DNA from: Silene noctiflora
Taxonomy: Eukaryota > Streptophyta > Magnoliopsida > Caryophyllales > Caryophyllaceae
Assembly: GCA_009801015.1 (NCBI GenBank)
Contig: VHZZ01001399.1
Location: 51,506-81,834, forward strand
Direction of reading: 5' to 3'
DNA: 30,329 nt
Shown: positions 30,252 to 30,329 of the stretch, piece after piece
Layout: each line of letters begins with the position of its first letter
Numbering within the stretch: the first letter of the stretch is position 1
Program-made: the position numbers and the translations under genes
The notes under the pieces: model-generated
Databases searched by the model: none
The model's input: only the letters and a program-made list of their open reading frames with translations
What the model was told of the DNA's origin: nothing

Positions 30252-30329
30252 ATATAAAAATTACTCCTTTCATTGATAGTACTTCCTTCCTCCATTATTA
30301 TGTTTCCATTTTCATTTGCATATATGACA

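Overview
The window looks like nuclear DNA of a dicot plant. It is AT-rich, it has GT-AG introns, and its three genes match well-known plant families. The transposons are also plant-typical: a Ty1/copia retrotransposon with an initiator-Met-type primer site, Stowaway, PIF/Harbinger, hAT and Mutator-type MITEs, and tRNA-derived SINEs. Repeats built around motifs such as GAGACGGTCTC and TTAAGACGGTC hint at Caryophyllales, but that is a weak inference. The left edge is a poly-A run, and there are two stretches of unknown bases (one N at 12696, 32 Ns at 12958-12989).

Layout. 1-5500 is gene-free AT-rich DNA with a hAT MITE (5024-5200). 5755-6525 is an intronless ZAT10-like C2H2 zinc-finger repressor gene. 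6526-12000 is repeat-rich intergenic DNA. It holds a minisatellite of about 100 bp with a MITE inserted in it, a SINE, two tiny retroposed tails, a solo LTR and a Stowaway MITE. 12000-18500 is an LTR-element cluster: a solo LTR on the minus strand, a broken copia element with both LTRs and a 5-bp target duplication, and another solo LTR on the plus strand. 18500-20500 carries a direct repeat and a SINE. 20508-23642 is CNX2 (six exons), the GTP 3',8-cyclase of molybdenum cofactor synthesis. 25955-28320 is a Tubby-like protein gene of the TLP8 type (eight exons, no F-box). 28321-30329 holds a diverged tandem duplication, a Harbinger MITE and a Mutator-type MITE.

The three host genes do not form a pathway. 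ZAT10-like is a nuclear stress repressor, CNX2 works in mitochondria on the first step of molybdopterin synthesis, and TLP8 is a Tubby-domain protein. Both multi-exon models were assembled by hand from splice sites, frame and family similarity. They close without a frame error (398 and 431 residues).

I saw no convincing new multi-gene system. The most interesting content is the layered insertion history: many insertions still have readable target-site duplications, and one MITE sits inside a minisatellite copy.
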